Source: Axinella damicornis (taxonomy: Eukaryota; Porifera; Demospongiae; Axinellida; Axinellidae). Taken from it: a stretch of 64,000 bases of DNA. Each line of letters starts with the position of its first letter. The first letter of the stretch is position 1. The stretch is taken from contig OZ007509.1 of the NCBI GenBank assembly GCA_963931865.1, forward strand, positions 2,371,554 to 2,435,553, written 5' to 3'. The translations under genes and the position numbers were made by a program. Shown in pieces: positions 38,601 through 49,100 of the stretch. The notes below the pieces were generated by a model. The model had not been told where the DNA came from, made no database searches, and worked only from the letters and a program-made list of their open reading frames with translations.

Positions 38601-40118
38601 ATTCTGGCAATGCGAATGTTTCCTTATTTGTGTTGTTTACTTACTTATTGCCTTAGGTTATAGCCCTTACATCATGCTGAAGGTGCCGCCCAATCTGACC
38701 GTGAATACAGTCCTGGTAGACCTGGTGAGTAGCTTCTGTTTTGCCTCGCTGTTGTTAGGGGGTGGAGACCTTGAACCTTCATACAATTGACCAGTAATTT
38801 GTTGTATTCTTGCATTTTTTAGTGGAGATACAAGCTAACCTTATTCCTGGGTCTCCCCCTCAATACAGAGCAAATTGGAGGGAAAAGCGGAATGATAGGG
38901 AAACAGGGTTTATCTAAAATCCCGTGGGTAGAGAGAATCAAATTTTGCGTGTGGGCGAGGAGCAGCATATAGAACGAGAGTATGAGGTACATATGTAGCT
39001 AGCAGGAGGCCTTTGCCTTGATTGCCTTCATTCTTCCTGCTCTCCTGAGCTCCAGGTTGCCCACAACAAGTTCTTTCCACCTTCAAGTGGCAACTTAGTG
39101 CAACTCGTAGGGCAAAGCTAACTTAGTTTTATGCCTCAGGTCTTTCTCTCACCTTGGACGCTGCACCAGCTCATTAGCCTCATTCACAGCTGCTTGTATT
39201 GTAGTAGGTACCTTAGTGTAGTGGGTACCTTAGGGATTGCCCCAATGTAATTACATGATGTCACATACTACCAACAATCCGAAATAAGCAATGGTGCAGG
39301 GGCAGAGATATAGGGGGGGCAAGGGGGGCTTGAGCCCCCCCCCCCACTTTCATAAGCAGGGACCCCCAAAACAACTGACTGGATGGTACTATCCCACGAA
39401 ATCTAGCACTAACTTATAGCTATGTCACCTCGTTTCTTGGGGGCTGGCGTCTCTAACTTGCAGTGCAAAGCACGAAGGTGCCACGAGAGCCCATCCTGAT
39501 AACTGAAAAATGAAGGCGAAAATTTTTATCAGCGCTTCGCGCAGACTGATCAGCACTACACACCTCTATGCACTGCCTTCGGCAGCGTGCTATTGTGCTA
39601 TTAGCCCCCCCCCCCCCCCCCCCACTTTTTGGTAGCTGTCTCCGCCCCTGTGGTAGGCCTACAGGAAGACAAAAGTACTCATAACTTCACCATGCCAAGT
39701 TTAGTACGCAATTATTACGAAAGCATCAATGCATGACAGTGATCGCAACAGTGTAGTAAGAATTTTTGTGTCTTTTTTCAGTGCTGTGAGAATTGCTTCG
39801 TTACCCAAAAACCTACTATAGGCCTATATGACCCCTACTCTGAAGTTTGCCAAGTGTGCTTGTTGCACCTTTTAATTTGGGTTTCTCACCTCTCAACTGG
39901 TGCTAATTGGCACCTGCTTGAACCCACAGGCTGTAGCGTTGCAGTGCAGATTTCTGAGGCTAGCAGCTCCTGTTGGACTCACCAGCAGTGGTGTGCTCTC
40001 CCAGCTGCTGCGCATCAGAGAAGACCTGGTTGCAAAGAAAGTTCATGAACCAATAAAGGCACATGTATTCATGAGTGCATCCTTCAACCAAGAAGAACTT
40101 GTGCGCTGTGTTTTTTGA
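29678..40118 (+). CDS. ENO4: enolase 4 (divergent flagellar enolase), end disrupted by a LINE
   Basis: ENO4 is a sperm-flagellum enolase homologue with an N-terminal extension. Exons: 29678-29848 (LKEKAVAFYAQHNVPAAIEKL), 30219-30347, 31076-31180, 35150-35447 (Pro/Lys-rich linker), 35647-35951 (enolase segment with PVVSVLTGGHLGCGKLKIREF), 36206-36373, 37496-37621 (EKGKYEIVAG...GYIDPL), 37902-38109 (donor uncertain), 38657-38724, 39930-40118 (GLTSSGVLSQLLRIREDLV). Sum about 589 residues (human about 628). The exon expected before the last one, carrying the enolase SHRSGE-type loop, was not found. The final exon reads in frame into LINE sequence and stops there, so the native C-terminus appears lost or displaced. 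Splice phases agree elsewhere. An in-frame upstream ATG at 29651 would add nine residues. Family assignment is firm; the 3' third of the model is tentative. Confidence 0.85.
30471..30552. repeat. palindromic hairpin element, family A
   Basis: TAGCCTCGTTCCTAGTCCTT at the left and GGGCCTGGGAACGAGGCTA at the right, in ENO4 intron 2. Confidence 0.8.
31329..31705. repeat. ATGCATGC / GAAGTGGGG(T)GAAGC tandem cluster
   Basis: Self-complementary ATGCAT and CATGCATG runs alternate with copies of GTGAAGTGGGGTGAAGCAAT. The array is irregular, with units of 40-100 bp. Confidence 0.85.
31752..32788. mobile_element. 1-kb foldback element with 19-bp tandem repeats in both arms
   Basis: The two ends are reverse complements (AGTATGGGTTGCCATTTGTG left, CACAAATGGCACCCCATACT right). 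Inside each arm, CAGCCTCGCT...GAACCCGTAACC blocks are followed by 19-bp repeats of the type CGGATATATAAATCCACAG, in opposite orientation in the two arms. The loop is about 200 bp (about 32200-32400). No coding capacity was recognised. It resembles Foldback/TIR elements whose arms contain subrepeats. Confidence 0.85.
33054..33917. mobile_element. TA-flanked TIR element, interrupted by a TTAA element
   Basis: The left end TACCGTAGTCGCACGTTATT and the reverse complement of the right end (TAGTCGTGTGCGTAATTAGG) match imperfectly and both carry AGGCGCA/AGGTGCA subterminal repeats. TA is present at both outer edges. It resembles the two other CCGTA-ended elements in the window. The terminal repeats are diverged. 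Confidence 0.6.
33136..33745 (+). mobile_element. piggyBac-like element with TTAA target duplication
   Basis: Bounded by TTAA-CCCTTTAA on the left and TTAAAGGG-TTAA on the right, the piggyBac hallmark. The last 150 bp on the plus strand read ECCGRGVPTKVVCAECMKMCC, a spacing of cysteines like the C-terminal Cys-rich domain of piggyBac transposases. The rest of a transposase is absent, so it is non-autonomous. It is inserted in the surrounding TA-flanked element. Confidence 0.65.
34212..34311. repeat. palindromic hairpin element, family A
   Basis: TAGCCTCGTTCCCAGGCCTT with an inner stem CCCCAGTGTTTGTCG and its reverse complement, in an ENO4 intron. Confidence 0.9.
34989..35078. repeat. palindromic hairpin element, family A
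   Basis: 90-bp palindrome with the CCACACCTCCAGTTTTTG inner stem shared with the copies near 28.7 and 44.5 kb. It ends about 70 bp before ENO4 exon 4. Confidence 0.95.
36784..36880. repeat. palindromic hairpin element, family A
   Basis: GCCTTGTTCCCAGGCCTCCA and its reverse complement, with a shared G-to-A type change in both arms (CTTG/CAAG). Paired arm changes suggest copying of an already altered palindrome. Confidence 0.85.
38725..39929. other. ENO4 last intron, expected exon not seen
   Basis: This should contain the exon with the enolase loop between the LVDL and AVAL blocks. Nothing matching was found in any frame. About 30% of it is a TIR element. Confidence 0.5.
39297..39650. mobile_element. 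TIR element, CAGGGGC(A/G)GA family, copy 1
   Basis: The left end CAGGGGCAGAGATA and right end TGTCTCCGCCCCTG are inverted repeats followed internally by C/G tracts. The core (about 39463-39595, containing CGAAGGTGCCACGAGAGCCC) is shared with 50969-51103. No transposase was seen. Confidence 0.8.
40052..40057 (+). terminator. AATAAA within the last ENO4 exon
   Basis: A canonical hexamer about 25 bp before the LINE junction, which could allow ENO4 transcripts to end ahead of the LINE. It is in coding sequence and unproven. Confidence 0.3.
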
Positions 40119-41278
40119 TCTAAGAAAAGCTTTTGACACTGTACCCCACAGAGCACTACTTGAGAAACTCAAACAACTGAACCTCAACCCTGTTTTGACT
40201 AGATGGCTTTGCAGTTACCTTATGGGAAGGAGACAAAAGGTGGTAGTGGACGGCGAGTCATCTGGTACCACATCAGTCGACTCAGGAGTACCTCAGGGAT
40301 CAGTCTTGGGCCCCCTTTTATTCCTTATATATATTGATGGCATTGCAAACACTAATTTGTCTCCAGGGTCCGAGATTTCTCTGTATGCTGATGACATGAT
40401 GCTGTTCAAGGTCATCAAGTCAAATGCTGACTATGCAGATCTCCAAAATGATATTGATGGTTTGAACAATTGGGTGACTGCCAACTACCTTACCTTTAGC
40501 TCCTCAAAATGTAAATATATGCTGCTCTCCAGAAAGAAAAATCCATCACATCCTCCTGCCCTGAAGCTGGGTTCCTCTGCTCTAGACAGAGTGCACTCCT
40601 ATAGATACCTTGGTGTTCTCCTGACATCGACCCTATGTTGGTCAGAACACATAAATGAAATCTGTTCTAGAGCTAAAAGGATGGTTGGATTACTGTACAG
40701 GAGATTTTATCAGAACACAAGCCCACAAAGTCTGTTCCAGTTGTATATTGCCTTGGTAAGACCACACACTGAGTATGCTAGCCAGGTTTGGAATCCTCAT
40801 TTGCAAAAGGACATCAATCAGCTCGAACGCGTACAGAAGTTCGCTTTGCGTATGTGTGCAAAACAGTGGGACTTGGGTTATGCCGATTTGCTCAATCTTT
40901 TTAATGTACCCAGCTTAGTTGATCGCAGAAATTACCTGAGTTTGTGTACCATGTACAAGGTAGTTCATGAACTGGTTTATTTCCCCTACGATCTGTTTGT
41001 GCCTAAGACCACCACATTAAGATCATCATCCAAGTTACTCTACTGCCAGCCCTTTGCTCATACTAACGCATTTTTTCACTCCTTTGTACCTAAAACTTGT
41101 TCTGTTTGGAATAATTTACCAGATTACATTACTCATGCCAATACTTTGTCTGTATTTAAATCATCTCTTGTTAACCATATGTACCATATAGTATAGTCTT
41201 TTGTGTTCTTGGGTATGCTATTATTAGCCAGTGGCTATTGCATTGTCCTATGCATTTTTTGTGCATAAACTTTCATAG

Positions 41279-41311
<33 letters not shown>
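40079..41311 (+). mobile_element. 5'-truncated non-LTR retrotransposon (LINE) with poly-A tail
   Basis: An open frame (about 40075-41196) encodes the C-terminal half of a reverse transcriptase: FFDLRKAFDTVPH, GVPQGSVLGP and the catalytic YADD box, then the thumb and a tail with WNNLPDYI. A 3' UTR and a run of about 33 A follow. Upstream endonuclease sequence is missing, as in abortive target-primed insertions. The frame is uninterrupted, so insertion is probably recent. It is of Jockey/CR1-group type. No clear target-site duplication was found, and the 5' junction is uncertain by a few bases. Confidence 0.92.
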
Positions 41312-41315
<4 letters not shown>

Positions 41316-41743
41316 CATCCAAGCAGAGCTAATGCAGTCTTACCATTTGTTGTTATGTACAGCTGTGACCTCATTGTGAGGCTGCTGCTACAGTTCCATC
41401 CATGGTATACAGTTACACAGGTATAGCTAGTTGCACATGTCATGTAGTGTGTAAGTGGCTATGAAATGCATGTAGATGCATGCATGTATTCGGACGTATC
41501 AAAGTTTAACAATGGTCTGCAATAAACGTATGAAAAAACGGGCACGTATCCGGCGAATTTTCCCGCGTACTCTAGTAACCCGCCAAACTGCAGCTGAAAA
41601 TCATTGCATGCGTTGATATACACCCCCTTTTTATAGCGCCACTGTCCATTGTTGTTTTGGTTGCTGCAGAGTGAAGAGCGCCTTCTCCGTATTGAGTAGA
41701 GAGCTGTCGTAGGCTTTGCCGGCGTGAGAAAACATCCACGAAG
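41312..41743. other. region between LINE and nanos
   Basis: No ENO4 continuation was recognised after the poly-A run. The last 100 bp probably include the nanos promoter and leader; no TATA box is obvious. Confidence 0.5.
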
Positions 41744-42451
41744 ATGCTGAAGGCGTTGCAAATTACCCCATTTGATAGTGCTGACCTAGACAGTGCAGGC
41801 AGCATGGCTGGCAAAGCGACCGCGGAGACACAAGACCCTGCTGAAATGGAAGAGTTCAACCTGTTTCGAGACTACCTCGGCCTGTTCAATCTTGTGAAAA
41901 GTTTTTGTGCGAAAGAAGAGCCCGTTAACAACACCGACAGCCCGCTCGAATACAACAACGAGATGCGGGAACGACGGGACAGCCTTGGCAGCGCTGGCTC
42001 CGAATTTTCATCCTCCAACAGTACCGAGTCCTACGAAATCATGGACCTCTACTATCCCTATGGGCAGGACACGGCCATGCTGCTCAGGCAAGGCTTCATG
42101 GATCCAGAAGAGTCCCTACCTGGCCTCAAGAGCGACCTCGGGCCCCTCCCCCCTTCGCTACTACTCGAGCGTAACCTCAGTACGAGGCTACCCACACAGC
42201 AGCCGCCGAAAAAACCCCAAGTATGTGTATTCTGCCGCAACAATGGAGAGAGTGAAAGCTTCTATACTTCACACTACTTGAAGGATGCGGACGGCAAAGT
42301 CACCTGCCCTGTTCTGCGCGCGTACACCTGTCCGCTGTGTGGCGCAAATGGGGACAGTGCCCATACGATCAAGTACTGCCCGGAGAACGCGCAGAGTGTA
42401 AAAAATGGAGGGGTGAAGAGGGCCACCATCACTGTCGCGCGCAAAAAGTGA
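41744..42451 (+). CDS. nanos: Nanos-type RNA-binding zinc-finger protein
   Basis: Nanos proteins act with Pumilio to repress maternal and somatic mRNAs in germline and stem cells. The single-exon frame of 235 residues ends in the nanos zf: two CCHC fingers at residues 161-212 with ligands C161, C164, H177, C188 and C196, C199, H207, C212. The spacing C-x2-C-x12-H-x10-C then C-x2-C-x7-H-x4-C matches the family. The N-terminal 160 residues are acidic and low complexity (serine-rich, 67-90) with no other domain. I could not align a NOT1-interacting motif with confidence. The lack of introns stands out in this intron-rich region and is common for nanos genes in animals. It lies between ENO4 and the shootin-like gene on the same strand. 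Confidence 0.95.
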   Translation: MLKALQITPFDSADLDSAGSMAGKATAETQDPAEMEEFNLFRDYLGLFNLVKSFCAKEEPVNNTDSPLEYNNEMRERRDSLGSAGSEFSSSNSTESYEIMDLYYPYGQDTAMLLRQGFMDPEESLPGLKSDLGPLPPSLLLERNLSTRLPTQQPPKKPQVCVFCRNNGESESFYTSHYLKDADGKVTCPVLRAYTCPLCGANGDSAHTIKYCPENAQSVKNGGVKRATITVARKK

Positions 42452-43195
42452 ATTCTAAATTGCAGGTTTCAAAATTACTCCCCTCTTCGAATCACAATTT
42501 GTTTGTTCCCAGCTGGTAAGTGTCAGTGTCTGTGAAGTCGTCTAGTATTATAGTGGAAACCCTGATCAGTGGAGAGGTGGCTTTTCAAACATAATCACTT
42601 TACAATCTGTCGGACTATTTAGAATCACTTAGTTCGTTATATTTTGATGCACACAAAGCAGGTTATCACTTCCGCCCCACTTTCGTATATACCCGACTGG
42701 CAGAATTACATTCAGTATTGCAGTATTCATTCACTTGTTTTATAACCCTTGTATTTTATTCAAGTTTTCTAATCATTTTTCACTAGCACCTTTTGTGCTC
42801 GCTTATATCACTTATTTGCAGTTACCCGAAATGAATAGGACGCGTTACTTTCCATTTTTCTTGGCTTATATCTCTTATATCCAATAGTCAGTAGTATCAT
42901 GGTAGTATGCAGGACAGAGGTAATTTATTGTTGAATCATTGAATTTTGTTCTCAGCTTATTGTAAAGACATTGCTCAGAGTTCTGTATCAAAATGCAATC
43001 ATTATAAAATTTGAATTTCACTTGAATCTGTTCATTAGTAGTTTCCTTGGAAACGTGATGTCTTGTCTACTGCGCATGTGCAGAATGATCGTACTAGCCA
43101 CGCCCCAATGGCAGTGCAGCATCGTGAATATAGTTCCATGTGCCCCTGATCGTCGCAGATGAATGTCAGCTAGTAACTAACCTTTAGTGTGGATC
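42452..43195. other. nanos 3' region and upstream region of the shootin-like gene
   Basis: A/T-rich, with no coding exon seen. Nanos mRNAs usually carry 3' UTR control elements. Short TGTA-containing stretches occur (for example near 42955), but no convincing pair of Pumilio sites was found. Confidence 0.5.
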
Positions 43196-46100
43196 ATGAG
43201 TGATGCTGGTACGAACACGGGGCCGCGCAGGAGAGCACCTCCTCCTCCTGGCCCCACCGCACCCCCGAGAAAGAACGCGACCCAGCGGAGTTACGACGAG
43301 TTGAAGCTGAAGTTTCTCACCGCGGACAGAAACTACGAGACACTCAAGCAGCTAGCAAGGAAGGGTGAGCCGTTATACTGGCGTTGGAACCTGTAGTTCG
43401 TACATGTGTTTCGAACATCTTGTAAAGATGATGTACTTTGAACAAAAACGACATGGTCTGGGGGAGAGTATGCAGGTGTCAAGTTTTATCTTAGGACTTC
43501 ATTTTGGTACATGTACAACCCCCCCCCCCCCCCCCCCCATTAATATGGTTACGAATGACTAGGTACCTTGCAGTACCCTATTCTGCAACAGTATGATAAG
43601 TGCTACCCCTCAAGACCTCTTTATCTCAAGTGGCTTCTCTTGTTAGCAGATTAATGAGACTTCTATGTGAACAGTGGGACACCACCCCCATAGTAGAGTG
43701 TTTGCGTTTATGTCATCGACTTTTCATAACTCTTCAACATTTCCATGTATGACGGCTATCGTGGTGCACAAGTAGATAGAAGCTTGTGTGGGGAATTCAG
43801 GAACTACGCATCGTAGCCAGTACACTTCTAACATGTAACAGGTACACTTGCAAGTAAGTCCATCTGCCATCAAGTTTGAAATGCATGTCGCATGCACTCC
43901 GTGTAGCATACAAAATTATCCGTACACCACCACCAGGAGTCTGATCACATGCACCTCCGTAAAACATCGCGTTAAAATACTCTATAGCTTCTACTCCATG
44001 TTGATTGCTGCATGCTTTGAAAGTGAGCAAGAGTTTGTGTGGAAAGACTTTCACACCTAGATCCCCCTCTCTGTTGCAGCTTTACTCGAGTTTGATGAAA
44101 TAAAGAGGAAGTACTCTGAAGAATGTGAAAATGTGAGTTGAACAATTGTAGTGACTTGGGAAATACAGGTTGAGCTGAGCATGTGTAGCCATCCAGTAGC
44201 AAGGAAGGGGGGACAAGTTGTGGCGATTCTTGGAAATGTCTGTTGGGTGTTGTTTGCGCTGTCTAATGGGACATGAAATGCAATGCTGATTACGTTCATC
44301 AGCTTGCATGTGCAGGCAATTTGTGACTCTAAGTGGGCAGGTCACAGATGATCGGTTCTTGTTGTCATAGCATCCTGATCTTCAGTGACACTCTATTGCT
44401 CACTACAGCATCGCAAGGAGAGGGAGGCCCATGAGAAAGCTCGTCACCACCAGCATGACTTGGCAGCGCAGTTTGAGAAGCTGAAGTCGAGTGAGTTCTG
44501 ATCAAATCTCAGTTTGTGCTATACATGTAGCCTCGTTCCCAGGCCTTCCACACCTCCAGTTTTTGATCGCTTGCAGTATGCAAAAACGGAGGGGGAAGGC
44601 CTGGGGAATCTTCTCACGTGATACGCGGCACAGCTGACGTCAACAACTTTCAGAGAAGAGGTAGGTCCTACCTGTAAAACATATCCAGGTTCGAAGCAAA
44701 ACCGCTGAGGGATAGCTGTGATACAAGGGGTGAAACTCCAAATAGTGCCATCTTTTCGCTCCACGAGAAGATTGCATCATAGCTGGGCATTTTCACGTTT
44801 GTCACTCAGCAGCCCTTTGGAGTCATGGCTTGTAGTCTGGGTACGCTTCATACGCTCGGTGTAGCTCTCAGTTGGCGCTTGTCCCATCTTGCAGAATGCA
44901 AGATCGGTCTCGTAAATGATTCTGACTGTTGATCTGAGGTGTGACGACATATGACGGTCGTGCCGCATATCACGTGAGAAGATTCCCCAGGCCTTCCCCC
45001 TCCGTTTTCGCATACTGCAAGTGATCAAAAACTGGAGGTACGGAAGGCCTGGGAACGAGGCTACTATACATGTATGTTCATGTGTAAGGAATCACAAACA
45101 CCTGCTTTTTTGGTGGGGGGGGGGGGGGGAGGATCTTGAACTCATGGATCTTGAACTCATTTGCTCCACTGGTAATGTCATCTACAGTATGATGCTCATG
45201 CTCAGTATGATGAAATGCCATGCTGAAACCATAATGGACACTGGTTACATCAACTGTGCTAGGTGGTTTTGCCTCACTATCCCAACAACATTAGCTGTGT
45301 TTTGTAAAGCTGAATGCAATGCTCGTTAGTCAGGCATGTAGTGGAGTATCTGTCCCACTTGTGTTTGTTTTGCCCTGCTGATATTGGATCACATGCGTCC
45401 TAATAGTGAGCCACAATAGTACATTACTGCTGTGTTGACACTGCTGTGTTGACATGCCTTAAAAGGAATCATTCTGGACCAACTAGACACAGTCCAGGTG
45501 AGGGTGGGACTGCTTGTTCCGTCCTGTGATCCCTGATTGGCAGTCTGTGTGCCCAGTATGTGTATTCTGTGAACCAATTTCCAGCTCGGGAGCTCCAACA
45601 CTAAGCAGCTGTTTTCCTAGTCAGTACAACACTTGAATTCTTTTGACAGTACAGGCAAGAGTGTATAATAAGAAGAAGAGAGTATCGAACTCGCTATAGG
45701 CTACATTGAATGTATGCGGAAAGTAACGTGACATCCAGTATGGTGCACGTGATCCACACGGACTCGTCAACTATTGTACTCCCTGATATGGCCGAGTTTA
45801 CTTGCTGCACGCACGCCTTGATCGTCGAGTCAAAGAGGCTAGCTAGCTGTGGTACGGTAGCCATGGCGTCTATGCCAGGTAAGATTGTGTTTTTGACATT
45901 ATCACTATACCGGATGTCACGTTACTTTCCGCATACATTCAACGTTAGCCTATAGCGAGTTCGATACTCTCTTCTTATTATTATACACTCTTGGTACAGG
46001 TAACTACAGTCTGTGTAGTCTACTCTGATACACACAGTACACACATATGCATCTTCCTAGCATCGCACCTCTGCCTGCATGATGATGCATGCTCTTCTGG

Positions 46101-49100
46101 ATGGTGTCTGTCTTTAAATTCTGTCCTTTTTACCATCTCCAATTTCAACTGCTTGTGGTACAGCGAAGCACAATGGGGAGGGTGAGCAATGGCGGCCAAT
46201 GGTAAGGCCAAAAACGCTTACATCTCCACCACCCAGGTGAATTTCTGCAAGACTATTATGAAGTGGACAGCAGTGGTCATGGTAGTATAGTCATGATCTC
46301 TGTGCGCATACTCGATTACTCAAACATTAGGTACAGTATTCTGTGGCCTGAGATTGTGCTATAGTCAGTCCCATGTGATAGTCGTGTGCTTGCAATGGCT
46401 CCCAATGTTCTGCTACTTGCTCAAGCTTGCACACAATGCCCTGCACTCTACTGACATCTGTCTGAATGGTGGGGGCAGAGGGGGCCAGACACAAGTAGTA
46501 AGTAAGGGCACTAGGCACCCAATCTTGCCGTAGTTGGTCCTAACTATTCATCTCTTCCTCTCTATTGCTGGAAGCTGACTGCTACCCAGAATCCCCTCAA
46601 AGAGTGATAACTTGATCACAGCACTTGTAGGCTTTAAATTTCCTTTCTGGAGGCTCTGACAGTTTGTTGAAAGGCAGTTATGTTTATATGTCATTGCTCT
46701 ATCAATTTAACAGTGTTTGCACAACACTTGCTGATAACCACCTGTGAGTGGTTGGCATAATCACTCTCAACTTCCCTTACCCCCTGGATCCATCCCCTCC
46801 CCCTGCTCCCAACACACACAGCTTCAGTCCTGGCGTTTGACCAATATGGCCAGCTCTCTGAGCAGTTGGAACAGGAGAGTGCCATGAGGGAGAGAGCTGA
46901 AACCATGGCCACAGAGGTAAGGATGATCTTCCTCCCTCTCCCCTTCCCTTCTCCTCCTCTCCACTTCCCCTCTTCTCCCTAGCCCCACTACCTAGTAATG
47001 GCCCCCATTGCAGATGGTCAGCATTCTGTTTAACCTGGACCTGTCATTAGGAAATCACAGGCTTGGTTGTACTTTCATTTTCAAGTTTGAACTAAAGGTC
47101 CATTTATACAGTGGTGCAGGGTTCAGATCCCACTGGAAGTGTGTCAGTTCCTTAGCAGCTGGGCATGGGACCACATGAAGTGTGTCACTCTCTAATGTCA
47201 AGCAAGTGTTGATTGATCAACCATCTGTTTCACAGATTGTGCATGAGAACAGGATCCTCAGGAGGGCTACTGAGAGCATCAAGAGAATAGACAAAGCTTC
47301 ACCTGCTATGCAAGCTGTAAGTCATAGCCGGAAGCTGCTTGCATACGTCGTAAGATCCCCAGGTCGCAGAGCAACTAGTCACATAATCATAATCTCAAGC
47401 TGCAGATACGCGATATGTCACATGATCCAGGTTGTATATAGATATACAGTATGTCATGTGACTCCAGGCTGTAGATATACAGTACGTTGTGTGACTCCAG
47501 GCTAAAGTGCATCATGTGATTCCAGGCTGTGGATATGCTATAGTTATGGCATCTGATCTCCAGGCTCTAGTAGATCACACTATCTCCGGGCTTCGGATTC
47601 AGCACACTAAGTCACATGATTTCTAGCCTTCCTATGCAGTTTAAGATGATCTCCAGGTATACTTTTAAGTCAGGTGATCTCTACACTTCAGCTCACAAGC
47701 AAGACAGCTTGGCCCCCAAAATAACAAATATCTCTGTAATTCTATATCATTGACCTTACACAAACAACTGTGCTGTCATAGATACAGTACCAAGTTAGAG
47801 TAATCATAGCTGGTTGGGACCACTGTTGATTCATAATAGTGAATAAATACATGTATTGTGTGTAGTATTAAAGTCCTGAGTCCATACTGTTCCCAGAATG
47901 AAGGCCATTCTTTTTTCCGTAGCGACTTGAGAAGGTGACATTGGAGAACAGCAGACTAGTGGAAGAAAATTCAAGTACGATTTCTTGTGTCTGTGTTGGT
48001 AGCTCAGTTGCCTGTAGCCTCGTTCCCAGGCCCCTCCTCCGGGGGTGGGGCCTGGGAACGAGACTAAGTTGCTAGCTTTGTTGTTCACTGTAATGCTAGT
48101 ACTCCCTTCCTCACACTCACACATCACACTCCCACACCACACCCCCTCCCAGACCTCCACCAGACGGTGGACATGCTGCATGAGACAGTGGAGAAGTCAA
48201 ACGTCTCTCTTGAGGAGAGGGAGACGGAGCTTACAGGGAAGGAGAGGGAGTTGGCGGAGAAGGAGAAAGAGCTGCTGGAGAAAGTGAGTGAGCTACAGGA
48301 CAAGGAGGGACAGCTGGTGCAGAAGGAGGGACAGTTGGTGGAGAAGGAGGGGCAGTTGGTGGAAAAAGAGGGGCAGCTGGTGGAGAAGGAGCAACAGCTG
48401 GAGGAGAAGAGAAGGGAATTGAGTGACGCTAACAACAAGGTTGGGGTCCCTCACACATACTTGTCCATACCCATACCAAAATATGCCTCACACATACATG
48501 TACACACACCAACATGCCTCACACACTGTGACACCATCACAAATACATGTGCAGGTGCATACACACACCAACATGCCTCACACACTGTGACACCATCACA
48601 AATACATGTGCAGGTGCATACACACACCAACATGCCTCACACATGCACATGTATACAAGCACCAACATGCCTCACACATGCACACACCAACATGCCTCAC
48701 ACCTACACACACTGTGCATGCTTCACAAATACGTCATGTGCATACAAGACACACCAACTGCCTCACACATATGCATGCATAATGCACCAACATGCCTCAC
48801 ACATGCACATGCCTCACACATACACATGCCTCACACATACCCGCCTCACACATACACGCACCAACATGCCTCACACATACACGCACCAATATGCCTCACA
48901 CATACACATGCCTCACACATACACATGCCTCACACATACACATGCCTCACACATACACATGGCTCACACATACACATGTATGACACACAGATTGTCAGTA
49001 TGGAGGAGACTCTAAAGCAGCGTCCAGATCTGGACATTACAGAATATGAGAGAATGAAGAGAAGTGAGTCTTAGCTTCCCGTGAAACTGACTAGTCAGCA

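Noticed and set aside
40079..41311. Target-site duplication of the LINE
   Set aside because: CATCC occurs on both sides (about 40078 and 41316), but five bases in non-matching context are too little to claim.
41238..41426. Lys-rich small reading frame
   Set aside because: It is the LINE poly-A tail in translation.
48451..49074. His/Thr/Cys-rich reading frames on both strands
   Set aside because: A CACACATACACATG tandem array in an intron; periodic and stop-free by composition only.
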